Shown piece after piece: positions 11,949-24,700 of a stretch of DNA of 64,000 bases. Source of the DNA: Scatophagus argus (lineage: Eukaryota; Chordata; Actinopteri; Scatophagidae); the NCBI RefSeq assembly GCF_020382885.2, contig NC_058506.1, positions 10,394,318 through 10,458,317 on the forward strand, in the 5' to 3' direction. The notes beneath the pieces were generated by a model, which saw only the letters and a list, made by a program, of their open reading frames with translations, searched no databases and was not told the origin of the DNA. The first letter of the stretch is position 1. Every line of letters begins with the position of its first letter. The position numbers and the translations under genes were made by a program.

Positions 11949-13806
11949 CATTGCATAATTTCCACACTGTGGCATTTAGCTGCTGCTAAATTATGCTGTA
12001 GGTCTAACAAGACCCTGCATCACTGTGAGGACGTACTAAAAGTAAGAACAATAATAACCCCTTATTCAGATACAAACATCTTCTGAGCACAGACCTATTT
12101 TTTTTTCTCCTATTGGTGCAAAGAAAGAGCGGGATGTCTGAGGCTTTGTATGGACAATATGATGTCATCTCCTCTTCCTATGGTGCAGAAAGAAAGCTTT
12201 GTCTTGTCGAGGTCAGGCCTAGTCATGTAGCTCACATGTGACAGTCACAAAACAGTTTTAGCACAAAAAATATCAACTCTGCAAGTGAGAACATAATGAT
12301 CTACTTCACAAACTAGTCCATTCAGATCTGTTAAAAGAATGCAAGCAGTGCCTAAGATGGGAATTGTGGTGTTCCTGCTTGTAAATATAGTAACACTTGT
12401 TCAAGTGTAGAGGCTAAGAATTCACCAGCAAATTCACATCTTTATTTACCTCAACAATGAGAACAATAACTTCTCTAAAAGAAAAGACTGTTTCAAATCA
12501 AATCTAAAACCCAGACCTCATCTATGTGTCTAAACTTTCTTGGTTGAGCTTCTTAAAAGGTTTAACTTTTGGATGGAAAGCAAGCTATTTAAAAACAAAG
12601 TGCTAAAATTTAAACCTGGCACTGTGAAATTTCATTGCAGTGTATCAGAGCAGCCCAGGAGCTCAGTTATAGTTCTGTACAGCAAGAAGATCCACAGCCC
12701 TTTTCTGTGTGGAGTCATGCACGTTAGATCAACTTAAAACTCTACAGAGCCTGCAGATGAATATTTCTGTGTGTGTTTGTGTGTTTTATCGGTTGCAGTT
12801 CCTGCATGCTGGGATAGGCTCCCTCATTATCTTGAATAAGAATAATAAGTTTGAGAATATGGAAAAATTCAGTGCTTCATCTACACACAGAAAACATTTT
12901 TCTTAGAACATGGGGAAAAAATTAAAAAATACTTAACAAGCAGCTCCTATAATGAATATTTTCATGTGAACATACAGTATGTATATGAGAGGTGATGCTC
13001 GCAGTGAGGAATCCAAATACATTTGTTTATCACTGCAGTTTTTCTCATCTTCACTGAGAGTTTTTAGTCTGTTAACTGATTGTTTTGGTTTGCCGGGATC
13101 CAACTTTGTCGTTCTGGTTCTGGTACTCTCACTACACACCTCTTATTAGTGTTGTTTTTGACCGCAGCAGGCAGCTGTATTTTGCAATAAAAAAACACAC
13201 TGTACACTAAGATCACATTAAAAGGTTTGTCAATGTTTCATAGCTTTTTTTTACCCACTTTTCCCAAGTAGCCAAAAAAAACAGCAACAGCAGGTTTGCT
13301 GAGTTCTCTTAAGGCCGAAATGTGACTCGGAAACTATAAATGTGCATCATTCAATGTCATGACATTTTTCATGATGTACTGGAGCTCTGAGATCACGAGC
13401 ATCAAAACCACTGGCACCTGCTTTTCATGTCTTCCGTGGTGGTGAAATACTTTTGCCTGTGGAAAAAGTCCTGAGGTTATAGGACTATAGACTGGATTGG
13501 ACCAAGTGGTTTCTGTGGCTTCAGTCTTAATATCAAAAGTTGTCCCAGCAGACACATAAAGCCACTTGGACATTCTGTTTGTTTCAGTTCTTGTGTCAAA
13601 ATTTAATTTGAAAAATGTTTCCAGTGCAGTAAATCAGTGTGGTCAGTGGTGATTTGATACTGACAGTCCAACATTAGTTTATATACTGTAAGTAGTGACT
13701 GGGTGTTAAAATATCTCCTCAGAGAAAGTTTTTACAGCTATAAAATTCCAAGCCTCAAATATGGAACTTGGGTTTTTGGATCTGTAATTTTCCATGTGAA
13801 ACTGTA

Positions 13807-13827
13807 AAAATAAATAAATAAATAAAT
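13807..13827. repeat. (AAAT)5 microsatellite
   Basis: Tandem TAAA/AAAT units in intergenic DNA. Confidence 0.85.
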
Positions 13828-14090
13828 ATGAGGAATATATCATCAGTACACAGGGAGTTTTCATGCTCCATCTTACAGGAATGTGTGGATGTAACTGGAT
13901 TGCATTTACTCAAGACAGGAAGTAGAGAAGAAACTGAATGAAAACATAATCTGCTGAACAAGATTAACATCGATACTATGCATTTAATGCATTCACTGAT
14001 AACGTCTTTGAGATAAAGTCGCAGTCTAGCTTATAAAAATAGAACGTGAAATGAATAGCAGTTAGTAACGCGAACCATGTGTGTCGTCCA

Positions 14091-15004
14091 TCTCCTCACC
14101 ACAACCCCCCTGAATCTCCCCCATTTCCCATCTGTGCCCTTCAGGCCCTCACTTCAGTCACCTCCCACTTCCCTCTTCCTTCAGAACCCGTCTGTTTTTG
14201 TTTTTCGGGCCCAGGCTCTTTGCACAGGAAATTGTATACATTGGGAGCATTCAGGAAGGCAGAGAGCAGCTTTCCCGTTAGCTCCAAGTTTGGGCACATG
14301 CAAAAAAAAAAAAAAGTGGATAAAAGAGGTCAGTAATTCCTAAACCAGGAGAGAAACACAAGTCAGCTGTTCTCCTCCCCTCACTTCACTTCCCTCCCCT
14401 TTACACAGTCTCAACATTTCAAAAATCCCTGCCACACCACTGCCACGACTTCATATCTAAACATAGAATATTTAAAAAAATCTCACGGTGGAAAATGAGA
14501 TTAAAAATTAAGAAATAAAAACTCTGACACATGTATGCTTCCTCGGCCGCAGAGAAGCCAGTGAAAAGGGGAGACTGTGTGGAATGAAGGAAAAGAGGAG
14601 GAGATAAAAAGGAGCAGAGGGAGAGAGAGAGAGACTGGCTGGGGGTAAAAAAACAACAGGAAACCAACTGAATCTAATGCTGTTTCGGCATATCCTTTAA
14701 AGATAAAGCAGCAGTGTGCCACGTCCGAGCGAAGCAGCGGTCACACCATGTCTTTCACCTGAAGTAACAACGAATTAAAGGACTTAAATTTAAAATGTGA
14801 CGTCACTTCTGCTCTCAGCCTCCTACAGTGTGGTTAGTCAGAATGTGAGCGGATGCAGACTTTTGGGAGCTGACTGCTGGGATTTTCTATGTGGCTGCTT
14901 TTTTGACCCACAATCTCAACCTTTCTCGGGGGGTCATATGGATCGATCGCCGCACTTCCAAAGATTTGTTTGTTTTAATCATCCGGACTACTAACTGCAA
15001 CCAC
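14091..15004 (+). promoter_or_regulatory. arhgap31: arhgap31 upstream region and 5' UTR
   Basis: Sequence directly 5' of the arhgap31 start. A perfect CRE palindrome TGACGTCA lies at 14798-14805, about 200 bp before the ATG. The proximal part has upstream ORFs at 14843-14848 (ATGTGA, start-stop), 14853-14873, 14889-14906 and 14938-14994. All end before 15005. A C-rich segment at 14100-14200 and a purine-rich segment at 14585-14640 lie further out. Open frames at 14077-14343 and on the minus strand at 14419-14722 are low-complexity (Pro/Ser/Leu) and judged to be chance. The exact transcription start is unknown. Confidence 0.5.
14798..14805. promoter_or_regulatory. Consensus CRE (TGACGTCA)
   Basis: Full 8 bp CREB/ATF palindrome about 200 bp upstream of the arhgap31 start codon. 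The site is directly visible; its function is inferred. Confidence 0.5.
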
Positions 15005-18000
15005 ATGAAGAATAAAAGCACCAAGCAAAAGTCCAAAAAGAAAGGAAGTGAAAATGCGTTCGGCTGTGACCTGATAGAACATCTACAGAATTCAGGACAA
15101 GATGGTAAATGTTTTATATTGTTTTCTTTGAAATCTAACACTCCTTTACAAGAAGCAAACTAAAACTACTTTTTTTCACCAGTTACTTGACTCATATGTA
15201 GAGGATAACATCTATACTCAAAATTGAACTTTATTAGTCATGTCTTAGATAATTATAGCTATCACAACCTTTTCAGTGTGGTGGCATTAAGACAGAAAAT
15301 ACAAGAAAGGGTCTGTGTAACAAATATAGGATTTTTTTCCCAAGTTTGTTGCATATGGTAAATGTACTGTAGGTATACATGTGGTTTACATTTAGTAAGG
15401 CCATTCATTCAGCCATTGGCTGTATTAAATAGGCATTTGTTACTCTGGGTGTGGCTCCTACATTTTTATGTCAATTTCCTACGGTGACTAGTTCCTATGA
15501 CTAGTTTGTGTCTGACAAATAACTGGGCGGTGCTGCTGCCGGTGAATCAGAGAACGTAATGAGTTAAGGCGAAAAAGAGTAGAACCAAATGAGTAATTAA
15601 ATATTCAAATTGTAGTCAGGTTTGTTTGAGAGGGTTGAATTCTTTTAATTCCTTTTCTTCCTTCTGATCATGCTCCTTGTTCTTGACTTACTGTCATGGC
15701 TTGTGATGTTTTTTTGGGGTGGGGGGGGCATCATGATGTGTCAAAAAAAACCAAGAGAGCAAAGACAAATCTCCCACGTGCAGAGGTATATGAATAGTTG
15801 TGTTGAGGACAACTTTAAGGAAGACCTTTAAGACTGTACGCTCTCTGAGGTGGGGCGTTCAGGGCAGGAAGTGAGGGAGGAGGTTTGGGTCGTACCCTTC
15901 CATCATGGATGTCCAGCAGACATATTGTGTTTTTGGATTGTGAGTGCATTGTGTTGCTTTTTAATGGAAATAACTGCATAACACTGGAAGCTACGAACAG
16001 CAACACAAAGTTAATGTTAATTTGAGATATAGTGGCCTTATACTGCCTTATTTTAAAATGTATCAGGTAGCGTGATATTTAAGACACTGTACATAAAATC
16101 ACACAAACTTATAGGCGAAATGGCAACAATGCCAGGTTGTGTGCATATACACTCACAGTCTGTTGCTATTGTATTGTACCGTATGTTAGAGAACATTTTA
16201 AAGAGAAAATACTCTTTATCCCTCACGCTTGGAAGCTGAAACATTGAAAGTAGCAATTAAGAATGAAAAACTCTGCGCCAAAGCCTGTGCTGGATGTAAA
16301 AAAGGTATAAAACTCACGCCTCAGGATTATGTAGGCTAATTCTCTTATTTGCATCACGCTGCCATTGGATGTTGTAAAGCCAGCCACTAAACAGCAACTT
16401 CAATTTCAGCGTTTAATGGAAAGTTTAACATTATTGTAGAACCAAATAGCTTGCATCTGTTGATTGTGTTGAGCCTGAATCAAACTGAAACTTGAAATCC
16501 TCACATCATGCACTGATGTGTAGCGAGGAATATTTCAAGCAATATTGTATTTTCGAGTATCTTTAAAAATCAGCCAGTCTTCTCTCTGTGCAGAGTCTGA
16601 GGGGCACTAAATGAAGGCTGCAGAGTTGTTCATCATCCAGCATTTGACCACAGGCATGTCACTGAAAGTCCAATTAAGTCAAACAGATGAGAATGGAAAA
16701 GGCAGATTCTTAGTGTCCACTGTGATTACTGAGAAATGTGCCATTACTAAGATCTCTCTTTAATTTTGTGGACGATGAATTCTGTTCGCAAGATGATCAG
16801 CTTTGTGCTGAACACCAAGAGACACGGAAATATGAGTGGAGTTAAAATGGAAAAGTAACTACCAACAGACCAATTAATTATTAGGACATCATGAAATAAA
16901 ATAATGTCCATTCCTACAATCAAAAGGTTATTATTTTTATCTACGAAAGACAGATAGGTCATATTAAGTATTGATTTTCACATGTGAATATATGCTCTTT
17001 AGACCTGCTTTGACTCATAATTGATTACTTATTGCTAAATATCACGCACTGTTTAGAGGTTAAAAGTCAGTTTGTTGATCCATGTGAGAGTCTAAACGCA
17101 TCTGAGACACAGAATGTATCCAATCGAAAGTTTTTCTTTACATCTGAAAAGAGTTGGACCACTTTTTAACTCTGGAGAAAAGGCAGTTGATCTTAATTGC
17201 TTACTTTGAAAAAGAAATCTAAAGCAATCAGAGACAACACACCTTCAACTTTTTCCAGGTACTGATTTGCAATCAAATCTTATTTTCAGCATTAGTCAAA
17301 GGGAAGCTGTCGTCAGACTGAATCAGAGCAAGTGATTTATCTCTGAAGCCACAGTTAAATCTGTTTGGATATTTTTAATAATGCAGCCAGACACAGTTTG
17401 TGCACAGAAGGTGATGTACTGTAGCTCAGTGCTGTAGGTCAGTGGTAACAGTTCAAAAGCCGTTTTCTATTAGAGGAAATGTCGTAAGTAATACCAGCTA
17501 CAAGGACTGGGTGTGTCAGCCTTCCTCTGAAACAAACAAACCATTTTTAACTTCCTGTCAAAGTCCACCTACAATCAGCGGCCCTAAGGAATAGAAAACA
17601 GACATAGTGGAACAAACCCCTATACCATGAAGTCAACCTCGTGTGCATTGTTACTGCAGAGAAATTACATTTACAGTTGTTTCCTTTGCCTGCTCTTAAG
17701 ATTTAACAGGACCATAAAGTCCAGTGTGCACACAGTGAATTTAGTTTAAAAAGAAAACAAAACAGGACAAAAAAAGGTTCTTTAACAAGTTTCTCTAACT
17801 GTATATGACTGACGTGATTTCTCAATTTAAGTTCCTCAGGTTCTGAGGAAATGTGCAGAGTTTATTGAGGAACATGGGATTGTGGACGGGATCTACAGGC
17901 TGTCGGGGGTCACCTCAAATATCCAACGTCTCAGGTACTCGGTCACAATATTTTTCACATACGGTAATGCTTTTAAATAGGGACTGACTGATATTTTATG

Positions 18001-18727
18001 GCAACAAAGATACTTTTCATTAGCAACAAAGGACACTGAATATCAATATGCACAACTGAAATACGTCTGCAGTAAAAATCCAAATCTTTGTGCCGAAATG
18101 TTAGAATAACCAGTGATGGAATGTAAGTACAATTTACAAGTACTGTAATTCTGAGGTACTTTATTTGAGTATTTCCATTTTCTTCTGCTCCACTTTTTGG
18201 AAGCACATATTTTAATTTTTACTCCACTACTGTATTTTGTTAGATTCAGATTAGCCATGTTGCTAGGCTGTTACTCGCAATGTGTAACCACTCACATGTT
18301 GTTGTGGGTGTGATAATGAATGAGACCACACTGTGGTGACTACAAACAGAAGGAGGATCCTGCATCAGAGCCAAAGTAGCACATTTTTAAATTAACTTAT
18401 TTTAGTGGCAATCTGAGATTTTGATAAGCAGAAAAACACCGATTATCTGATCAGAATATCCCATCAGATAATCGGTCCATCAAATCGGTCCAAAAAGTCA
18501 TTATTATATTGATTGATTATATTGATTTTATTTAAACAATATGGGTTTCTTTGATTAGTTTTGGGCTTGTTCAGCATTTTTGTTTCTGTTTTTCTTTTTT
18601 TTTTGATTTTGCCATAACACCAGCTAGGTAGGTAGCTGGTAGTGAATCAGCTAGGTAGACTTGAATCTAACAAGTCATGTGTTGCAATAGCAGTTTGCAT
18701 AATTTTATACATTCAAAGCATTTGGTT

Positions 18728-18761
<34 letters not shown>

Positions 18762-21700
18762 GCAGGAATTCAGCGCTGAGGCGTGCCCTGACCTTACAAA
18801 GGAAGTGTACCTCCAGGACATCCACTGTGTGGGTTCCTTATGTAAGCTGTACTTCAGGGAGCTACCCAATCCTCTGCTCACATATGAGCTATACAACAAG
18901 TTCACTGTAAGTACATTCAAATCATGTTTACAGTTGTACTTAAGTGAAAAATAAAATCCTGTGATGCCTTGATGGGGTTTAACAGCAGATTCATTCTAAA
19001 TTCATGCCTTACAAACAGTTCAATCAATCAATAACATGCAGACTGACCCTGACACCAGACGTCACGGAGCGTATTCATTCCACATTGTGTCAGCGTAATA
19101 ACAGGCCATATTTATTACCATGTTTCATTAGTGTGACCTCATCTCTCAGGCTCACTATTGATGCACTGTTTTCATCTGGAGAATACAAGACTGTTAGCAG
19201 ATGTCAACCAAACTATAAACAAAGTACATATAAAAAGCATCTATTTCACCCTATATATCAATTAGAATTATCATCTTCATTGGTTAAAAGTAGTTTTGCT
19301 GCCTTATAATCATAAAAAGATGGTCCCGGGTATGATAGAACTATTTGTAAGAGGCTGAATGTTTATGGTCTTTTTTATCTTTTATGTGGATTCATGTTTG
19401 TGTTTTTCATGTGTTTTTGTGGGCTGCCCTGTCGCCAAGTTGTTCTGGCACTATTTCAAGTTGAAAACACTTTGCTTCTGGACCATTACGGGCGTTGAAG
19501 TTTGAAATGAAGCAAGAGAAAAATCATTAGAAATATAATGATATCCTAAAATCAATGCAAAATTTAACTGGCAACCTGTGTGGCCATTAGGGTAGGGACA
19601 CAATCTATATATATATTAATACCAGAGAGAAGCTTTGTAACGTTTCCTGAAAGAGACTTCAGGGAGGAGCAGGAGACAAGGGAAGAGGAAAACAAACATT
19701 TAAGACCTGCTTCATGCTTTCATTTGCATACATTGGCATCCATACATCTTGTGCTGCTCGACCCTGAAAAGAAACACTGACTCATAACGAGTAGTAGAGA
19801 GGAACTTTCTCTCCATGTTGTTTTGGAAGCAATGAACTCATGAGCTCTGAACAGAATCTCGACATGTTTAGAAAGGTTGAGTGCTCGGTGTTGTGTGTAT
19901 TATTAATTAAAACTTCAATTTAGTCTTTAGTCATTTTGAAGCAAATTCTTGGGCTTCGGCTATTAAACATAAAGGCACAAGACTGCATGCTTCAACAAAC
20001 ATGTATGTTTATGACCTCACCCGTGAGTAACATATGCAGCCGACATGCTCAGCTGTTTGGGCCTCAGTCACATGAGCCTGACTCTATGCACTCCAGCATG
20101 TCTGTTTACAGTTGTTCAGCAGGGATAACTGTGTTAGGAGGCTAGTTGGAAGCCTGCAGGGCCAGTCAGGGATCATAGCAGCTTTGTTTCCTCAGCACAT
20201 TCAGCCTGTTTACTGGTAATTACTATATGTAATTAAAGATCATTAGTCAGAAATTCAAGAGAGTTGCGGAGACCACAAGCATGAGAATTCAGTTTATATT
20301 GGGGGTTAAGTAGTTTTTGGTTGGAAAGTCCAATCAGACAGTTTTCTAAATCTGAACATAAATAATTAATGCTGTGCTGGAAGGGTAAAGAGATCATGCA
20401 TCCACATTTTTTACCAATGTGAATCCTTTCAACATGGACATCTATCTGTTTTACATGCAGGAAGTGGTCAAGGTCCAGGGGGATCATGAGAGACTTTTAC
20501 ACATTCAGGGGGTCATCAAAGAACTGCCAAACCCTCACTTCAGGTGAACTTTTTCACTCTAAGTGGTATAAAGACAATTGTACAACTGTCAGTCCCTGTT
20601 TTAAGAAAACCATTGCAATAAATGTGACATGAAATCTTTGTCAACTCTCCTCAGGACTCTGGAGTACCTCACGAAGCATTTGGCCCACCTTGCCACCTTA
20701 AGCACCAAGACAAACATGCATACACGAAACTTGGCCCTGGTCTGGGCTCCAAATTTATTAAGGTGAGTTCATCTTCAAGGATGCACTTGAAACCAGTGTA
20801 TACCCTTGTTAACATAGGAGGAAATGCTTGAATTTCTGTATGTGTTTTGAGAAAATATGCATAAATAAATTAAAAAGATTTTAATATTTCTCTATTTTCA
20901 CCTCTTTGCATTTTCTCAGATCTAAGGACATTGAGGCCTCATCAGGTAATGGAGACATGGCTTTCCAGGCGGTGCGGATACAACAATCAGTGATTGAATT
21001 TATTCTAAACCACACAGAGCAGATCTTCAGCAGTGATTCAGTGCAAATCAAACCCACAAAAGAAGGTATGACAAATAAAACAAGCAGATTCTTTTGTGTG
21101 GTGAAAGGACTGTCTAAATCACCATTGAAAACAAATGGACGTATTTCACTTCTCCAGGTTCAAGTCTGATGTGTGGGGAGAAGTATGCCACACTCCCCAT
21201 CAGTGGCCAGTGTGGGCCGATGAAACTGATGAGCCTGGAAGAAGCCCAAGCCCGCTCCTTAAGTCCAAATCATCCTGTGCATAAAGAACGTCAGCGGGAG
21301 AACAGTCTCCCTGATACCAGCACTGCTTCACTCTACCACACCGTCATAGACATATCAGACAGCAAGTATGACAGCATTGGGTTCATTCTTACAACAGTGT
21401 TCAGTGTTTTGAGTGTTTGCACGTATGATTACTAGTACTTAGTTTGTATTTGCTTAACAATCTCTGTTTATGTGTCAGGAGAAAGTTTTCTGGGAAATCA
21501 AAGAAGTGGAGGTCCATCTTCAACTTGGGACGGTCTGTGGACTCAAAAGGAAAGCTGAGCCGCAATGGCAGTGTGTTCATCAGAGGAGCTGGGTTATCAG
21601 GTAGTGTCCAATGACCACACACAACCATACATGTTTAAAGGAAAAGTCACTTCACTCAATGTGAGCATCAACAACTCACTGCAAACAACACAGAGACAGA

Positions 21701-24700
21701 CGTGCAACTTTATAATGCATAAATGTGTAAGGAGAAAGATTTTCATTAAAGGACAACTAGGAATACTAACTAGTCGAGCTTGGTGTTGCCAGGAGGATTT
21801 ACAGAGTGAGGAGATGGAGGAAACAAGAAGAATATAAATTAAGGCTTTCTTCAAATATTTGCTTTTACTCTTTTTTTATTGTAGAATAATGCATATTGTC
21901 ACTTCAATAACAAACAATCTCTCAGAGAAAACCACTTTGTGGTTGAAGATTTTTAATATTGTTGTTTCTACAGAAAAGGCAGCTCTTCGTCCATCCAGGA
22001 GCATGGAGTCCTTGTGCTCCTTACCAACAGGTGGGACTAAAACCTACATACTAATTTAAGAGCTAAATTATTTTCAAACTACAAACTTTGTCTTTGTCCT
22101 ATTATAAAATGGTGGTGTTGCATCTATTTCAGTTAACTGCTAATTTTTTCATTTATGTTATTGTAACTGCGCAGATGATGACAGAACTGGAAACAGCAGT
22201 CCTGCTGGTGGCATTTTCGTTCCAGATGTAAAATCCAGAACGCTGGGATCTGACTCGCTCTATGACCTGAGTGAACACGACCAAAACTGGGAGTTTAAAG
22301 GGAACAAAGCTGGTGGGGCAGCAGGTGGTTGGAGCTCCAGCATGAACCAAAAGGGGTCACCAGGTGCCTCTGTAACCCCACAAAAAACACTACCAGAGCA
22401 GCTGAAGGTGTACAAAGGTGATGACCTCAGTGGCTACAAGCCCACCTCCCCGAAAAACAGAAGAATGTTGTACTCGGGTTCCTCCCACAACAGCTCCTCT
22501 CGGCCCTCCTTTCCAGGAAGCTTCTTCCCGCTGGAGTCCTCGCCGAGGCATCAGCGCAGAGCCGTCAACATATCTGAGCCATTTGCTGTGTCTGTACCCC
22601 TGCGTGTGTCAGCCGTTATCAGCTCCAACAGCACACCATGCAGGGGGCATGTCAAGGACAAAGCAGCCACCCTGAAACCTTGCAAAGAGAGCTCAGAACA
22701 GAGCAGCAGCATTGCAAAGAGCAACACCTTCCCCCAACTGGAACCCAGGAAACAGGAGGAAGCAGAGAAGAAAAACACAGAGGAGAAGACATCAAGAGTC
22801 CTGTCAGAGGGTGAGGACAGTTTCCTTTATTGCATTTTAAAATGACTTGATACCTAACATATTAAAGTCACACATGTATAATGTAATGAAAAAAAAAATC
22901 TCCTTCAGATACAAGCAAAGAAGCGGTGCAAGAAGGTTGCAGAGAAATGAATATGTCTGAACTGGAACCGCTGTCAAGAGAGGGCAAAGATGCAGCGCCA
23001 TCTCCTGGGAAACAACCGCACAACCAGCCCATAGTGAAGCAACTGGTAAATCGTGTTGTGCTTCCACTAGAGCAGAATTATAGATGTCATGTTTTACTGG
23101 GTTCATGTTTTCTGTATTATTTGTTTTATAATCATCATTATTTTTGAGTTGTAATCCTATAACTGCATAATTTTCTTTTTGCCCAACTCTCTCACTATTC
23201 AAATCTCTTGAAAATTAATGTGAGTTGTGCGTACTGCTCAGATATTTGCCAACATATCTGTGGCTCAGATCAGCACAGTTATAATTATGTATGTTTTAGA
23301 GACGAAAAGTGGAACTTTTGGTTATATTCAATCTTTTGTCTGATTTTGTTTGTTTATCATTTATACTTTCTCAGGACATGAAACCTACTGGGAAAGAGTT
23401 TTGGTCTGACGTCAACCAAGAACTGAAGATAACTGAACCTGAACTGGACCTGCTGCATGAAACTTTTAAACCTGTTTTTGGCTCCAAGAGCACCTGTGAG
23501 GGCATGAAGTTAACGATGGATGTTAAGTCAAAACGAAGTCGCAGCTCTCCGTCTCTGTTCTTGTTGTTTAGAGAGCAGTCTTCAAATACCTCTCTGAGCA
23601 ATAATGTAATCACCACTGGATCAGACTCTGCAAAGAAACAGCCCTCAGAGTCTGACATATTATTTTATCTTAACAAAAACACAGAAAATACTTGTTCTGC
23701 TGACAAAGAAAAGAAGCTGTACCAAAAAATCACATCCTTAAACAAAGATGAACCGACTTCCACCAAACAGTGTCAACTTCCTTTAGAGGAAGACTGTTTA
23801 GATAAAGTTATAAATCCTTTGACAACCGGGGATACTCCAACAGTTGAAGGCTCCTCGGTAGCAGATGATACTGACAAAAAATCAGAGAAACATGACATTC
23901 CTCCACATGACAAAAACATCTCCTGTGAAGGAGCAAAGAAGAATGTGATTCCTGAGGTGGAAGTCCTCCAGAGGCTGTCAGTGTGTTTGGAGGAGAGACG
24001 TAACACCTTGGAACTGCCACACCTTGACAATGACGAAGGATGTGGAGGGAACCCAGAAGAACTGGACTTGGTGGAGCCCTGGGAGGATCTTCACTCCACC
24101 AAGCAGTGGGTTACCAGTCCCCTCCATTCACCTGACGTGGAGCAACTGTTCAATCAGCTGTCGCCTTTCATCCCTCATGAGGAAACTCTGAGCTCAGAGG
24201 AAGGAAAGATGTCATCTCCTTCAGCTGATAGTAACAAACAATCTCTCACTGAGTACACTGAAAACCTCTCAGGAAACATTCCTCAAAACACCAGCAGCAA
24301 ACCAAAAGCTAATTGGACGTATTTGCCATCAATACCCACACGGGTCAGTGTGAACAGCAATAACGCGGGAAAATCCAGTACAGCTAAACAGAAGAATACA
24401 GTGTCATCTCAAAGGTTTTACAGACAGATGTCTTATGAGGCAGCCGCTTCGGAGAAACGAGAGGAAAATTACTTTTCTAAACACAGGCCATATTCACTGA
24501 ATTTAGACATGGGGTATCGATGCATCAGAGACATTTCTAATCAGCAAAACCGTAATTCATCAGAGTTTTCCTCTTGCCAGAGAGGATTACTGACCTCGTC
24601 TGGAACTGCAAGCAACGCAGAGCTGGAGTTGTTCCTGAGTGACAGGCAGGCACCTCTACGCCGAAATTCAGCCCCGGTCAGTGTGTCATCAGTGCGAACA

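Larger units (their letters stand above)
11121..14090. other. Intergenic spacer between b4galt4 and arhgap31
   Basis: No supportable gene. It holds an (AT)9 tract at 11931-11948 and an (AAAT)n tract at 13807-13827. Open frames of 60-79 codons occur on both strands but lack conserved motifs or a coding-like bias. In human, UPK1B and TEX55 lie near B4GALT4, and I see no exon resembling them here. Confidence 0.5.
17935..18761 (+). other. arhgap31: arhgap31 intron 2, largely repeat-derived
   Basis: The intron carries a transposon remnant (18111-18260), a perfect hairpin (18438-18476) with a second partial copy of its ATCGGTCC end at about 18484-18491, and a (TG)14 tract that runs to within 3 bp of the splice acceptor. 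Confidence 0.75.

Noticed and set aside
14077..14343. Two overlapping ~85-codon plus-strand frames upstream of arhgap31
   Set aside because: Pro/Ser/Leu low-complexity translation of C- and T-rich DNA, ending in a poly-lysine run from an A13 tract.
21565..22059. Frames continuing past arhgap31 exons 8 and 9
   Set aside because: They read through the GT donors into introns. The spliced frame restores the ARHGAP31-like protein.
22837..23202. 121-codon minus-strand frame
   Set aside because: Overlaps arhgap31 exon 11 and adjoining introns on the other strand; no protein-like features.
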